Below are positions 63,951 to 64,000 of a stretch of DNA of 64,000 bases, one piece after another. How positions within the stretch are numbered: position 1 is the stretch's first letter; every line of letters starts with the position of its first letter. Origin of the DNA: Mesorhizobium sp. GbtcB19 (lineage in GTDB: Bacteria > Pseudomonadota > Alphaproteobacteria > Rhizobiales > Rhizobiaceae); NCBI RefSeq assembly GCF_019091085.1, contig NZ_JAGXJY010000004.1:62001-126000 (forward strand), given 5' to 3'. The position numbers were made by a program, and so were the translations under genes. The notes under the pieces are model-generated. The model had not been told where the DNA came from. It did no database searches and saw nothing but the letters and a program-made list of their open reading frames with translations.

Positions 63951-64000
63951 TCAGTCGAAAAAGCCCGCATCCTCTTCGCTGAGATATTTCCGTGCCGCCT
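63951..64000 (-). CDS. C-terminal end of an unidentified gene (partial)
   Basis: The minus strand reads AARKYLSEEDAGFFD and then TGA at 63951-63953. The charged, helix-like composition looks like a real protein end, and its position 45 bp from the convergent GMC gene is usual for a gene boundary. Only 15 codons are visible, so no function is assigned. Confidence 0.45.
   Translation of the reverse strand, partial: AARKYLSEEDAGFFD

Overview
The window looks like a chromosomal segment of a Mesorhizobium-type alphaproteobacterium (Rhizobiales). It is GC-rich. It carries the alphaproteobacterial cell-cycle genes chpT, ctrA and sciP, and its vitamin B6 catabolic enzymes match, gene for gene, those characterised in Mesorhizobium loti. 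It also contains dispersed RIME-like palindromic repeats of the rhizobial kind and many ABC uptake systems.

Positions 1-7.1 kb are core genome: the end of chpT, a single-domain response regulator, ctrA, a FliJ-like flagellar gene, an HxlR/quinone-oxidoreductase pair, sciP, mnmA, a Gfo/Idh/MocA oxidoreductase and a CAU-anticodon tRNA. The ctrA-fliJ intergenic region holds a cluster of GANTC sites.

Positions 7.5-27.7 kb are one vitamin B6 degradation locus holding all nine enzymes of pathway I. Pyridoxine 4-oxidase and pyridoxamine-pyruvate aminotransferase make pyridoxal. Pyridoxal 4-dehydrogenase and 4-pyridoxolactonase make 4-pyridoxate. 4-pyridoxate dehydrogenase, a 5-dehydrogenase, a decarboxylase, the ring-opening oxygenase MHPCO and a final amidohydrolase take it to succinate semialdehyde, acetate, ammonia and CO2. 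Two minus-strand operons each also encode an ABC importer, one BMP-type and one NMT1/THI5-type. These are good candidates for B6-vitamer uptake systems. A divergent GntR gene and inverted repeats in both promoter regions suggest the control.

Positions 27.8-37.7 kb hold an amino-acid-type ABC importer joined to an alpha/beta hydrolase, a luciferase-like monooxygenase, an aldehyde dehydrogenase and a flavin reductase. This set resembles the trigonelline (N-methylnicotinate) pathway, with a PucR-type regulator and a second DUF1185 protein. Positions 37.9-45.0 kb hold a quaternary-amine (glycine-betaine/proline-betaine type) ABC importer, a DgcA/StcD-like demethylase, a cupin and a LysR regulator. 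Together with the B6 locus this looks like a block for consuming plant-derived nitrogen compounds.

Positions 45.3-63.9 kb contain a branched-chain-amino-acid-type ABC importer, an aldo/keto reductase plus fuconolactonase-like hydrolase, two FadR-like GntR regulators, a hydroxyisobutyrate-dehydrogenase-like enzyme, a GlcD-like FAD oxidase, a glyoxalase-fold protein, a ribose-type ABC importer and a GMC oxidoreductase. Four copies of the motif TTGT-N3-ACAACCCT (one with a mismatch) lie in promoter regions here and probably define one sugar or sugar-acid regulon.

Long open frames antisense to these genes are codon-bias shadows and are not annotated. Functional names rest on recognising families from the translated sequence; no database search was run.
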